64,000 bases of DNA from Microbacterium sp. Leaf288 (lineage in GTDB: Bacteria; Actinomycetota; Actinomycetes; Actinomycetales; Microbacteriaceae), in assembly GCF_001422925.1 (NCBI RefSeq), contig NZ_LMNI01000010.1, positions 62,001-126,000 on the forward strand. The letters run 5' to 3'. Below are positions 35,141 to 43,097 of this stretch, piece by piece. Numbering within the stretch: position 1 is the first letter of the stretch; each line of letters opens with the position of its first letter. The notes below the pieces were generated by a model. The model did not search any database. It saw only the letters and a program-made list of their open reading frames with translations, and was not told where the DNA came from. The position numbers were made by a program, and so were the translations under genes.

Positions 35141-36483
35141 GGCTGCTCGAAAGTCCGAGGCGACGTTCCTATAGTTCGTCAAGTGCGGTGAGGTCGGCTT
35201 TGAGGGCGCCGTAGAGCTCGCGGGTGATGAGGCGTTTCATGGCTCGGATGGCGTCCTTCTTAGACAGGCCCTCCCGCTGCCGTCGTGTCAGGTAATCGAT
35301 TGCGGGCTGGTGGCTGCGGAGTCGGCCGATCGCGATCAGGTGGACGACTTTGTTCGCTTGCCGGTCACCGCCGGTGTGCAGCCGCATCCGGTTCGTCTTG
35401 CCCGACGAGGCCGGGATCGGGGCGACGCCGATCAGTCGGGCGAACTTGGCGTCGCTGCTGATCCGGTCCGGAGCCTGCCCGAACGTGACCAGTAGCTGCG
35501 CGGCGGCGTGGATGCCGACCTGTGGGAGGGCGAGTAGTCGTGGGGCGGTGGCGGTGACCTGCTCGGTCAGTGCTGCGTCGAGGTCGCGGATCTCGGCGTC
35601 CAGGACGCGGATCCGGGTCGCCACCGACCGCAGCGCGAGCTTCGCGGCCTGGGTCGGGGTGTGCAGTCGGGTTCGGTCGGCGCGCATCGCGAGCGCCGCC
35701 GCGGCGGTGCTGCGTCCGGTCGTTCCGACCCGCCGGCGCACGTCGGAAGGCACGATCACGGCGAGGTCTTGCAGCTGCGTCAACGCCGCAGCACGTGCTT
35801 TCACCGCGGAATGGCGGGCTGTTTGCAGCAGCCGGATCGCTTCGATCACCCCGTCACGGTTCTTCGGGATCACCCGGGCGCGCCGGGTGCGGACCGCGTG
35901 CGCGGCCATCACGGCGTCGATCGGGTCGGACTTACCGGCGGTGGCACGCACGGTCCGATCGGGAGTGTTCACATCGATCACGGCGAACCCTGCCCCGGTC
36001 AACACCCGGGTCACCCCCGCCCCATACGTCCCGGTCTGCTCCACCCCGACCCGCGCGATCGGCCACCTGACAGCCACGCGAGAACCGACCGGTCAGCGTC
36101 AGCGGGGAACTCCTGATCCGCCAGTACCGCACCATCGGCGTCGACGACCGCCACGTGATGGGTGGCCTTGTGGGTATCGATGCCGGCGAACATGGGTTGC
36201 CGGTTCGGCGTACTCACGGTCATGCTGGACATTGCGATCTGTCTCCTTCACCACGTTGTGGAGGATGACTTCACCGAGCCGGGCGGACACTACGGTGATG
36301 AGCCAGCACGATCGCAGCAGGTTCCTATCAAGTCACAGCCCCGCCCGGCTCGGCCCCCTCGAACCAGGACAGACCCGCCACCGACGCCGACACGTCACGC
36401 TCAAAGACAACCCCCGACAGGGGCAGGGGCGTCAGTTTCGACTCAAGTCAGAACGCCAGCGACAGACCCACCAACATCTTCAC
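35141..36483 (-). mobile_element. IS110-type insertion element (approximate limits)
   Basis: An IS110-family transposase remnant with about 250 gene-free bases beyond its start (36233-36483). IS110 elements have no long terminal inverted repeats and none is visible. In active elements of this family, the non-coding end next to the transposase start encodes the guide (bridge) RNA, so this stretch is the natural place to look. The 8-mer GTTCCTAT occurs at 35165-35172 and 36321-36328 and could be a target or core duplication; ends are otherwise uncertain. Confidence 0.45.
35169..36232 (-). pseudogene. IS110-family transposase, frameshifted
   Basis: Two overlapping frames encode one transposase. 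The N-terminal part (36232 down to about 36050) holds MFAGIDTHKATHHVAVVDAD, the RuvC-like DEDD start. The C-terminal part (from about 36077 to 35169) holds VGVEQTGTYGAGVTRVL, PKNRDGVIEAIRLLQ and the Transposase_20 region LLALPQVGIHAAAQLL...GVAPIPASSGKTNRMRL with the conserved Ser. Joining them needs a one-base shift near 36050-36077. The combined length of about 354 residues is normal. IS110 is not known to use programmed frameshifting, so this copy is probably dead unless the shift is a sequencing error. Confidence 0.8.
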
Positions 36484-36586
36484 CGTTTCGACTTCGCGCG
36501 CCAGAGCGCGCTTCGCTCAACGACCGGTGCCTTTACCCCCGGTGCCTTTACTCCCGGTCGTTGAGCGAGCTTGCGAGTCGAAACGC
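36484..36586. repeat. pair of inverted GTCGTTGAGCGAGC-type repeats
   Basis: At 36484-36528 is CCGTTTCGAC...CGCTCAACGACCGG and at 36554-36586 is CCGGTCGTTGAGCGAGC...GAGTCGAAACGC. The two copies face each other across a spacer that carries GTGCCTTTACTCCC-like direct repeats. They lie between the IS element and the lpdA terminator. Confidence 0.7.
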
Positions 36587-36594
36587 AGAGACGA

Positions 36595-36629
36595 AACGCC
36601 CCGGACCTTCCGAGAAGGTCCGGGGCGTT
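36595..36629. terminator. hairpin terminator of lpdA
   Basis: AACGCCCCGGACCTTC and GAAGGTCCGGGGCGTT form a perfect 16-bp stem with a CGA loop, 13 bases after the lpdA stop (minus strand). Confidence 0.85.
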
Positions 36630-36642
36630 CCGCGTCAGCTGA

Positions 36643-38040
36643 TCAGAGGTTGATCATGTGGCCGGCGAGGCCGTGGAAGGCCTCCTGCACGGCCTCCGAC
36701 AGCGTCGGGTGCGTGTGGACGTTGCGCGCCGCCTCGAGAGCGGTGAGGTCCCACTTCTGCGCGAGCGTGAGCTCGGGCAAAAGCTCCGAGACGTCCGGGC
36801 CGATGAGGTGGCCGCCGAGCAGCTCGAGGTGCTCGCCGTCGGCGATGAGCTTGACGAAGCCGATGGGCTCGCCCAGGCCGTTCGCCTTGCCGTTCGCCGA
36901 GAAGGGGAACTTCGCCACCTTCACGTCGTAGCCGGCGTCGCGGGCCTGCTGCTCGGTGAGGCCGAACGAGGCCACCTGCGGCGAGCAGAACGTCGCGCGC
37001 GGCATCATGCGGTAGTCGCCGAGCGTCATGGTCTCGGCCTTGCCGATGGTCTCGGCGGCGACGACGCCCTGCGCCTCGGCCACGTGCGCGAGCTGCAGCT
37101 TCGCGGTGACGTCGCCGATCGCGTAGATGTGCGGCACGTTGGTGCGCATGTGGTCGTCGATGTCGATGGCACCGCGGTCGGTCAGCTTCACGCCGGTGTT
37201 CTCGAGACCGAAGCCCTCGACGTTGGCGGCGAAGCCGATCGACATCATGACCTTGTCGGCGTCGATCGAGCCCTGGGTGCCGTCCTTGGCGGTGTAGGTC
37301 ACGGTGACCTTGTCGCCCTGGTCGGTGACCGTCTCGACCTTGGTCGAGGTGAGGATGTCGACGCCGTAGTTCTTGTACTGGCGGGCGATCTCCTTCGAGA
37401 CGTCCGCGTCCTCGTTCGGCAGGGCACGGTCGAGGAACTCGATGATCGTGACCTTGACGCCGTAGTTCACCATCACGAAGGCGAACTCCATGCCGATGGC
37501 GCCGGCGCCGACGATGACGATCGACTGGGGCAGGTCGCGGGCGAGGATCTGCTCCTCGTACGTCACGACGTTGCCGCCGAGCTGCACGCCCGGGAGCAGA
37601 CGCACCTTCGAGCCGGTCGAGATGATCGCGTTGTCGAAGGTGACGCGCTCGGTCGTGCCGTCGGCCTTCTTGACGTCGATCGTGTTCGCGTCGACGAACG
37701 ACCCGCGACCCTCGTACTCGTCGACCTTGTTCTTCTTCATCAGGTAGTGGATGCCCTTGACGTGGGTCTCCGCCACCTTGCGGCTGCGGTCCCACGCGAC
37801 TCCGAAGTCGAAGTGGACGTCACCCGAGATGCCGAACAGATCGGCCTTGTGGTGGAACTGGTGCGCGAGGTTGGCGTTCTTGAGGAGAGCCTTCGAGGGG
37901 ATGCAGCCGACGTTGAGGCACACACCGCCCCAGTACTTCTCTTCGATGATGGCGACCTTGAGGCCGAGCTGCGAAGCGCGGACGGCTGCGACGTAGCCGC
38001 CGGGCCCCGCGCCGAGGATGGCGACGTCGTAATGAGGCAT
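36643..38040 (-). CDS. lpdA: dihydrolipoyl dehydrogenase (E3)
   Basis: A 465-residue FAD enzyme that reoxidises the dihydrolipoyl arm of 2-oxoacid dehydrogenase complexes. FAD site [17 protein letters not shown], redox disulfide in [16 protein letters not shown] site [16 protein letters not shown], the second FAD segment [18 protein letters not shown] and the C-terminal catalytic HTHPTLSE are all present. Length is normal. The acyltransferase and dehydrogenase subunits are not in this window. It lies between its terminator and the copC gene on the same strand; its start is separated from the copC stop by 10 bases. Confidence 0.95.
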   Translation of the reverse strand: MPHYDVAILGAGPGGYVAAVRASQLGLKVAIIEEKYWGGVCLNVGCIPSKALLKNANLAHQFHHKADLFGISGDVHFDFGVAWDRSRKVAETHVKGIHYLMKKNKVDEYEGRGSFVDANTIDVKKADGTTERVTFDNAIISTGSKVRLLPGVQLGGNVVTYEEQILARDLPQSIVIVGAGAIGMEFAFVMVNYGVKVTIIEFLDRALPNEDADVSKEIARQYKNYGVDILTSTKVETVTDQGDKVTVTYTAKDGTQGSIDADKVMMSIGFAANVEGFGLENTGVKLTDRGAIDIDDHMRTNVPHIYAIGDVTAKLQLAHVAEAQGVVAAETIGKAETMTLGDYRMMPRATFCSPQVASFGLTEQQARDAGYDVKVAKFPFSANGKANGLGEPIGFVKLIADGEHLELLGGHLIGPDVSELLPELTLAQKWDLTALEAARNVHTHPTLSEAVQEAFHGLAGHMINL

Positions 38041-38050
38041 GGTCTCAAGC

Positions 38051-38731
38051 CTATCGGTCGGTGGGGGGCACGGAGTCGGGCTGCGAGGTGCCGTCGGCCG
38101 GGCCGGCAGCGCCGTGCGCGAGAGCCTTCTCGCGGCGGGAGCGGGAGACCAGGAGGTAGACGACCGCGGCGATGAGCGCGAGGGCCAGCACGCCCGCGAT
38201 GATCCACGGCAGCGCGGTCGCTCCCTCGCTTGCCACGGGCTCGCTCGTGACGGTCGGCGTGGGCTCAGCCGACTGAGTCGGCACCGCGGTCGCGGTGGGC
38301 GTCGGGGTCGCCGTCTCGGTGGGCGTCGGCGCGCCCGCGACCGTGAACGAGAACTGGCCCGAGATGGGGTGCCCGTCGCTCGAGACGACCTTCCACAGCA
38401 CCGTGACGGCACCGGATGCCTCGCCCGCGAGCGGCTGCGTCAGCACGTTGTCCTGCACGGTCGGTGTGCCGTCGACGAGCGACGCGCCCGAGGCATCCGT
38501 CACCTCCACGACCGAGGCGCCCTCGTCGTCGGCGATCTCGGCGCTGAACGTGAGCGTCAGCTGCGCCGGGAGCGTGTCGAGCGTGCTGCCCTGCGCCGGG
38601 TCGCTGCCGAGCAGCTCGTCGTGCGCGTGGGCGGGGGATGCCATCGCGAGGACGACGCCGAAGGCGACGAGCAGTGCGGCGAGGAATGCCCAGACCCGGG
38701 CTGGAAGCGGCTTGTGAAGAGTTTGTGACAT
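38051..38731 (-). CDS. copC: CopC-domain copper-binding membrane protein
   Basis: A 226-residue protein with a signal peptide ending [13 protein letters not shown], so mature CopC starts with His right at or next to its N-terminus. The copper ligands are His in HAHDE and Asp/His in SSDGHPISG. After the beta-sandwich comes a Thr/Pro/Ala linker and a C-terminal membrane helix ([21 protein letters not shown]), as in YcnJ/CopC-type anchors. It would bind Cu2+ outside the membrane. It is divergent from a Met/Cys-rich copper protein, which makes a copper-related pair. The later start (38731) was chosen; the upstream extension lacks a signal peptide. Confidence 0.88.
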   Translation of the reverse strand: MSQTLHKPLPARVWAFLAALLVAFGVVLAMASPAHAHDELLGSDPAQGSTLDTLPAQLTLTFSAEIADDEGASVVEVTDASGASLVDGTPTVQDNVLTQPLAGEASGAVTVLWKVVSSDGHPISGQFSFTVAGAPTPTETATPTPTATAVPTQSAEPTPTVTSEPVASEGATALPWIIAGVLALALIAAVVYLLVSRSRREKALAHGAAGPADGTSQPDSVPPTDR

Positions 38732-38756
38732 CACCCGATCGAGCCTATCCGGCTCT

Positions 38757-38784
38757 TTGCTGCGGACCCCGCGAGGTCTAGCCT
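38757..38784 (+). promoter_or_regulatory. candidate promoter for the copper-storage gene
   Basis: TTGCTG at 38757-38762 and TAGCCT at 38779-38784 have a 16-base spacing, ending 54 bases before the start at 38838. GACC and GGTC half-sites (GACCCCGCGAGGTC) lie between them and could bind a copper sensor such as CsoR. Confidence 0.35.
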
Positions 38785-38837
38785 GGCCAATGGCGGGCCC
38801 CCTGCCCGTCGTCCCCACACGCGGAAGGATGCGGCAG

Positions 38838-39239
38838 ATGGATCAGATGATGATGGGCGCCATGTCGAAGGACATGATGTCGATGCCCGGCATGCAGGCG
38901 ATGGACATGTCGGTCATGCAGGCGTGTATGGACGCCTGCTCGGCCTGCGAGCAGGCATGCACGGTGTGCTCCACGCAGATGATGTCGTGCGCCCCCGCGT
39001 GCATGAACTGCGCCGACATGTGCAACACGATGATGCGCGCCATGATGCGGATGCAGGGCATGAACCCGGCGACCATGATGTCGATGCTCGACGCCTGCAT
39101 GGCGATGTGCCAGATGACGATGGACGAGTGCATGGAGCACGCGGACCACAGCGAGGTCTGCAAGATGTGCGCTCAGGCCTGCAAGGCGTGCATGGACGCC
39201 TGCATGGCCATGAAGGACATGATGATGGCGATGAGCTGA
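38838..39239 (+). CDS. csp: Met/Cys-rich four-helix copper storage protein (Csp/DUF326-like)
   Basis: A 133-residue protein with about 39 Met and 17 Cys by hand count. The repeated C-x-x-C and C-x-x-x-C spacing along helices (QACMDACSACEQACTVCS, MNCADMC, DACMAMCQ, CKMCAQACKACMDAC) matches DUF326/Csp proteins, in which Cys lining the core of a four-helix bundle store many Cu(I) ions. No signal peptide is seen, so it is probably cytosolic (Csp3-like). The start at 38838 is about ten bases after GGAAGG. It is divergent from copC; together they fit buffering of copper in two compartments. The N-terminal Met run is unusual. Confidence 0.85.
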   Translation: MDQMMMGAMSKDMMSMPGMQAMDMSVMQACMDACSACEQACTVCSTQMMSCAPACMNCADMCNTMMRAMMRMQGMNPATMMSMLDACMAMCQMTMDECMEHADHSEVCKMCAQACKACMDACMAMKDMMMAMS

Positions 39240-39252
39240 CGCTCGTCGCCAT

Positions 39253-39285
39253 CGCTCGTTGAGCGAACCTGCGAGACGAAACGCG
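39253..39285. repeat. GTTGAGCGAAC-type intergenic repeat
   Basis: CGCTCGTTGAGCGAACCTGC continuing to GAGACGAAACGCG is a variant of the repeats at 22544, 36554 and 41046, placed just after the copper-storage gene. Confidence 0.6.
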
Positions 39286-39303
39286 CGGTGCGGGCCGTCC
39301 GAC

Positions 39304-39654
39304 TCAGCCGCGGAGGACGTTGAACCGCGCGCCGCCGACGGCGAGCACGTGGTAGCGCTCGTGGAGCGCGACCGGCGTGCCGGGCGTCGCGGCCGCGGCA
39401 GCGCCGGTGCCGTTCCAGAGGGCGACGGGGGTCCAGTCGGCGAGCGTGCGGACGATCACGAAGCCCGAGCGCTCGTCGGAGGCCTCCACGATCGCGTCCG
39501 CCCAGTCCGACGGCGTCGCCGAAGCGAGGCGCGCCTGGATCAGGTGCAGCGCGTGACCGGGGGCGTAGGACGAGCAGGTGTCACCGTGGTCGCACATGCA
39601 CGCCGCAGCCTCACGCACCTCGAGGGGCGGGATGTGGCTGTGCGGGCTCGACAC
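39304..39654 (-). CDS. small hypothetical protein with His/Cys-rich N-terminus
   Basis: A protein of 116 residues from GTG at 39654, chosen for the AAGGAGAT just before it; a longer Met start at 39714 has none. The N-terminus has SSPHSHIPPLEVREAAACMCDHGDTCSSY, with three Cys and three His that could bind a metal. The remainder is a small alpha/beta region (ERSGFVIVRTLADWTPVALW, ALHERYHVLAVGG). No family is recognised. Its position next to copper genes is suggestive only. Confidence 0.65.
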   Translation of the reverse strand: MSSPHSHIPPLEVREAAACMCDHGDTCSSYAPGHALHLIQARLASATPSDWADAIVEASDERSGFVIVRTLADWTPVALWNGTGAAAAATPGTPVALHERYHVLAVGGARFNVLRG

Positions 39655-39820
39655 GGTGATCTCCTTCTGGTTAACGGATCTTTGCCGGTCCTGCCAGGGT
39701 AGAAGGGCCGCCATGTGGGCCGCACGTCGAGTGACACGGGGCGAAACATTGCGGGAACGGCGAACGTCCTCTTCCGAGCCGGGGGCGATCGGATAGGCTG
39801 GCCGGACGAAGGAGGAAACC

Positions 39821-40324
39821 GTGGAGCACGACCGCCGACCCGATCAGGGCGACATCCGCCGGGCCGCAGGGTCCGACGCGCACGAGTCCGACCGCGCGGC
39901 CGACACGACGCAGACGTTCGGCCACGATTCCGACCTGTCGTTCGTGCCGTTCGGCAGCGAGCTCGGCGAGGCCGAGCTCGACGCGATCGACGCCCTTCCG
40001 TCCGGCGCCGCGCTGCTGCTCGTCCGTTCCGGACCCACCGCAGGCGCCCGCTACCTGCTCGACGCCGACGTCACATCCGTGGGGCGGCATCCCGAGGCCG
40101 ACATCTTCTTCGACGACGTCACCGTCTCGCGCCGCCACGCCGAGATCAACCGCACCGGGACCGCCTTCGAGCTCGTCGACCAGCGTTCACTGAACGGTAC
40201 CTACGTGAACGGCGAGCGGGTCGACAGGGCCGCGCTCACCAACGGGGCCGAGGTGCGCATCGGCAAGTTCCGCCTCAACTTCTTCGTCTCACCGGCTGAC
40301 CTCTCCAGGGCGACGGAGGCCTGA
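39821..40324 (+). CDS. garA: FHA-domain regulator, GarA/OdhI-like
   Basis: A 167-residue cytosolic protein with a C-terminal FHA domain (residues about 65-160: SVGRHPEADIFFDDVTVSRRHAEINR, then LNGTYVNGERVDR). In relatives the unphosphorylated form binds and inhibits 2-oxoglutarate dehydrogenase; phosphorylation of an N-terminal Thr by PknB or PknG closes it. Here a DTTQTF motif (residues about 28-33) is the likely equivalent of ETTS/TVF. GTG start with GGAGG upstream. Directly followed by an ftsR-like MerR gene. The PASTA kinase at 56955 is a plausible kinase. Confidence 0.9.
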   Translation: MEHDRRPDQGDIRRAAGSDAHESDRAADTTQTFGHDSDLSFVPFGSELGEAELDAIDALPSGAALLLVRSGPTAGARYLLDADVTSVGRHPEADIFFDDVTVSRRHAEINRTGTAFELVDQRSLNGTYVNGERVDRAALTNGAEVRIGKFRLNFFVSPADLSRATEA

Positions 40325-41016
40325 TGCCCGCGGCTTCCGCCCGTGACAGGGCGTCGTCCGCGGGTCTTCTCAGCATCGGTCAGGTCCTCGCGCGTCTGTC
40401 GCCCGAGTTCCCGGCACTGACCTCCAGCAAGCTGCGCTTCCTCGAGGTCCAGGGGATCATCACACCGCTGCGCACGGAGTCGGGCTACCGCAAGTTCTCG
40501 CAGGACGACCTCGAGCGCCTGCGCCTCGCGCTCACCCTGCAGCGTGACCACTACCTGCCGCTGTCAGTCATCCGCGACTACCTCGAAGATGTCGACGCCG
40601 GTCGCGATCCCGCGACACCGACCGCCGTGCCGCCGCCGTCGATCGTGCCTGCGCCGCGCCGCTACCGCCGCGACGAGCTGCTGTCGGCGGCCGGCGCCGC
40701 GCCCCAGCTGCTCAACGACGCCATCAGCACCGGCATCCTCGCGGGCGCCGAGTCGTACACCGAGCAGTCGGTGACGCTGCTGCGCGCCCTCGTGGCGCTG
40801 GACCGCCACGGCATCGAGCCGCGCCACGTCCGCGCCCTGCGGCAGAGCGCCGAACGCGATGTCGCACTCGTCGAGTCGGCTCTCGCGCCGCTGCTGCGCC
40901 GGACGGATGCCTCGTCCCGCGGCCGCGCCGGCGAGCTGGCGCCGGAACTGACCCGGCGCCTCGACGACGTGCGGGCCATCTTCGTGCGGGCGGCGCTCGA
41001 CCGCATGCTGTCCTGA
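40324..41016 (+). CDS. ftsR: MerR-family regulator, FtsR-like
   Basis: A 230-residue DNA-binding protein. The N-terminal winged helix is MerR-like (SIGQVLARLSPEF, SKLRFLEVQGIITPLRTESGYRKFSQDDLERLRLAL). Its neighbour GarA and its length match FtsR, which in Corynebacterium activates ftsZ and in mycobacteria is the conserved partner of garA. There is a Pro-rich linker (residues about 95-115) before a helical dimerisation part. ATG overlaps the garA stop by one base. Confidence 0.85.
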   Translation: MPAASARDRASSAGLLSIGQVLARLSPEFPALTSSKLRFLEVQGIITPLRTESGYRKFSQDDLERLRLALTLQRDHYLPLSVIRDYLEDVDAGRDPATPTAVPPPSIVPAPRRYRRDELLSAAGAAPQLLNDAISTGILAGAESYTEQSVTLLRALVALDRHGIEPRHVRALRQSAERDVALVESALAPLLRRTDASSRGRAGELAPELTRRLDDVRAIFVRAALDRMLS

Positions 41017-41045
41017 GGTGCCGAGTACGTCGCGCTTCACGCACC

Positions 41046-41078
41046 GGTCGTCGAGCGAGCTCGCGAGTGAAACGCGCG
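41046..41078. repeat. GTCGAGCGAGC-type intergenic repeat
   Basis: GGTCGTCGAGCGAGCTCGCG followed by AGTGAAACGCGCG is a copy of the dispersed palindrome, between ftsR and the second merR gene. Confidence 0.6.
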
Positions 41079-41176
41079 AAGTGCGCGACACGCCGACCCC
41101 TGAACGCCGGATGTCGTTGCCGCGAGGGGGAGGCTGATCTAGCGTGGAACTATTCGATCCGGAGGGGGGAACGAGC

Positions 41177-41719
41177 ATGATCGGAGACGTTGCTCCAGGC
41201 GAGCCGTTCAGTGCAGAACTCCTCTTCACGGACGGTCTTCCCGCGATGGACGACGAGGTCGGCTACCGTGGCGCGGCCGCGGCCAAGGCCGCCGGAATCA
41301 CCTATCGCCAGCTCGATTACTGGGCCCGCACCGAGCTCGTCCAGCCGACGGTGCGCGGTGCCAGCGGGTCCGGCTCGCAGCGACTGTACGGCTTCCGCGA
41401 CATCCTCGTGCTGAAGCTCGTCAAGCGCCTGCTCGACACCGGCATCTCGCTGCAGCAGATCCGCACGGCCGTCGACCAGCTCCGCGCCGCCGGCATCCGC
41501 GACCTGGCCGGCACGACGCTCATGAGCGACGGGGCATCCGTCTATCTCTGCACGTCGAACGACGAGGTCATCGACCTCGTCAGCCGTGGTCAGGGAGTCT
41601 TCGGCATCGCCGTCGGGAAGGTGCTGCGCGAGGTCGAGTCGGAGCTCCTCGAATTCGAAGTCGAGAAGCTCGACCCGACGGACGAGCTCGCGGTGCGTCG
41701 CGCCGCCCGCTCCGCCTAG
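41177..41719 (+). CDS. MerR-family regulator (second of the garA cluster)
   Basis: A 180-residue MerR-type protein: AAAAKAAGITYRQLDYWARTELVQPTVRG, GSQRLYGFRDILVLKLVKRLLDTGISLQQIRTAVDQL. In other actinobacteria, garA, ftsR, a DUF151 nuclease and this MerR gene form a cluster; the DUF151 gene is absent here. The start at 41177 has GGAGGGGG upstream. Target genes are not known; relatives may control carbon and division genes. Confidence 0.85.
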   Translation: MIGDVAPGEPFSAELLFTDGLPAMDDEVGYRGAAAAKAAGITYRQLDYWARTELVQPTVRGASGSGSQRLYGFRDILVLKLVKRLLDTGISLQQIRTAVDQLRAAGIRDLAGTTLMSDGASVYLCTSNDEVIDLVSRGQGVFGIAVGKVLREVESELLEFEVEKLDPTDELAVRRAARSA

Positions 41720-41749
41720 AGCGCAGCGCGCCGCACCGCTCCGTCCGGG

Positions 41750-42964
41750 TCAGCCCAGCGCGGACTCCATCCGTTCCCGCACGCCCGCCGTCGCGGTGAG
41801 GGCCTGATCGAGGTCGGCGATGAGGTCGGCCGGATCCTCCAGGCCGATCGAGAGGCGCACGAGCGCGTCCGAGGGCTTGGCGTCGGCGGTGACGGGCCGG
41901 TGGGTGAGCGCAGCCGGGTGCTGGATGAGCGAGTCGACGCTGCCGAGCGACACCGCGTGCGTGAAGAGCTGGACGGATGCTGTCAGCGCCGCCGCGGCGT
42001 CGAAACCGTCGGCGAGCTCGATCGCGATCATCGCGCCAGGACCCGACTGCTGGGTGCCGATGAGACCCCGGGGATCGCTGTCTGCGAACCCGGGGAAGTG
42101 CACGCGCGCGACCTCCGGGCGTGAGAGCAGCCAGTCCGCGACCACGCACGCGCTGTCCTGCTGGGCGCGCATGCGCACGGGGAGGGTCGCCAGGCCGCGG
42201 TGCAGCAGGTACGCCGCGAGCGGGTGCATGATCGCGCCGGTGATGGCGCGGGTGCGCCGCAGCGCCGCGGCGAGTCGCGCGTCGCACGCGACGACGCCGC
42301 CCACGACGTCGCCGTGACCGCCCAGGTACTTCGTCGCGCTGTGCAGCGAGAGCGACGCGCCGAGGTCGAGCGGGTGCTGCAGCACGGGGGTCGCGAAGGT
42401 GTTGTCGACGAGTACCGGCACGTCGCCGGCGGCAGCGGCCACCCGGCGGATGTCGACGAGTTCGAGCGTCGGGTTCGCCGGGCTCTCGAGCACGACGAGC
42501 GCGGTGTCGTCGCGCAGGGCGGCGGCGACATCGTCGGGGGAGCAGAACGTGGTCTCGACGCCGAGCAGGCCCGACGCGAGCAGGTGGTCGGTGCCGCCGT
42601 ACAGCGGACGCACGGCCACGACGTGACGCCTCTGGGATTCGTGTGTGAGGGCGAGCAGCACGGCGGTGACCGCGGCCATTCCGGACGAGAACGCCACCGC
42701 CTCCTCGGCGTGCTCGAGACGCGCCAGAGCCTCCTCGAATCGCGCGACGGTCGGGTTCCACAGTCGCGCGTAGACGTTCGACCCCCCCTCGAAGGGGTGG
42801 CCTCCGGTCGCGAGGACCTCGTAGGACATGCCGCCGAGCTCGATGCCGGGCAGGGGATTGGTCGACGAGAGGTCGAGGGGGAGAGCGTGCACGCCCAGGC
42901 TCGCGAGATCGTCGCGGCCGGCGTGCACGGCAAGGCTGTCAGGGTGCAGCGTCATCGATGCCAT
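41750..42964 (-). CDS. Cys/Met-metabolism PLP-dependent enzyme (cystathionine/methionine gamma-lyase-like)
   Basis: A 404-residue enzyme of the trans-sulfuration family. Conserved points: YARLWNPTVARFEEALARLE (usually YxRxxNPT), ALVVLESPANPTLELVDI, and the PLP lysine in SATKYLGGHGDVVGG. The lid and C-terminal region include RVHFPGFAD and MIAIELADG. It could be cystathionine gamma-lyase, gamma-synthase or methionine gamma-lyase; these cannot be split by sequence alone. Starts at 42964 or 42955 are both possible. An inverted repeat 71 bases upstream (43035) may be the operator. No regulator is adjacent. Confidence 0.85.
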   Translation of the reverse strand: MASMTLHPDSLAVHAGRDDLASLGVHALPLDLSSTNPLPGIELGGMSYEVLATGGHPFEGGSNVYARLWNPTVARFEEALARLEHAEEAVAFSSGMAAVTAVLLALTHESQRRHVVAVRPLYGGTDHLLASGLLGVETTFCSPDDVAAALRDDTALVVLESPANPTLELVDIRRVAAAAGDVPVLVDNTFATPVLQHPLDLGASLSLHSATKYLGGHGDVVGGVVACDARLAAALRRTRAITGAIMHPLAAYLLHRGLATLPVRMRAQQDSACVVADWLLSRPEVARVHFPGFADSDPRGLIGTQQSGPGAMIAIELADGFDAAAALTASVQLFTHAVSLGSVDSLIQHPAALTHRPVTADAKPSDALVRLSIGLEDPADLIADLDQALTATAGVRERMESALG

Positions 42965-43034
42965 GGCGATATGGTCAGCGATATCGCGACGATTGGCAAA
43001 TCGAGCTCACCCGGACGTGCACAATTTACGCAAT

Positions 43035-43053
43035 CTGCTCATCGAGTGAGCAG
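43035..43053. promoter_or_regulatory. inverted repeat upstream of the sulfur-amino-acid enzyme
   Basis: CTGCTCA-TCGAG-TGAGCAG is a perfect 7-bp inverted repeat lying 71 bases before the enzyme start and just after the ParA terminator. Size and spacing suit a GntR- or Lrp-type operator. Confidence 0.4.
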
Positions 43054-43066
43054 AGTGGTCACCCGC

Positions 43067-43093
43067 ACGGATGCTGCGGGGCGCAGCATCCGT
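43067..43093. terminator. hairpin terminator of the parA-like gene (inverted ACGGATGC pair)
   Basis: ACGGATGCTGC and GCAGCATCCGT form an 11-bp perfect stem with a five-base loop, just after the ParA stop (minus strand, 43098). Confidence 0.7.
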
Positions 43094-43097
43094 CCGA

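Noticed and set aside
35169..36232. Programmed frameshift in the IS110 transposase
   Set aside because: IS110 members usually make one continuous transposase and no slippery run is evident near 36050-36077; a mutation or sequencing error is simpler.
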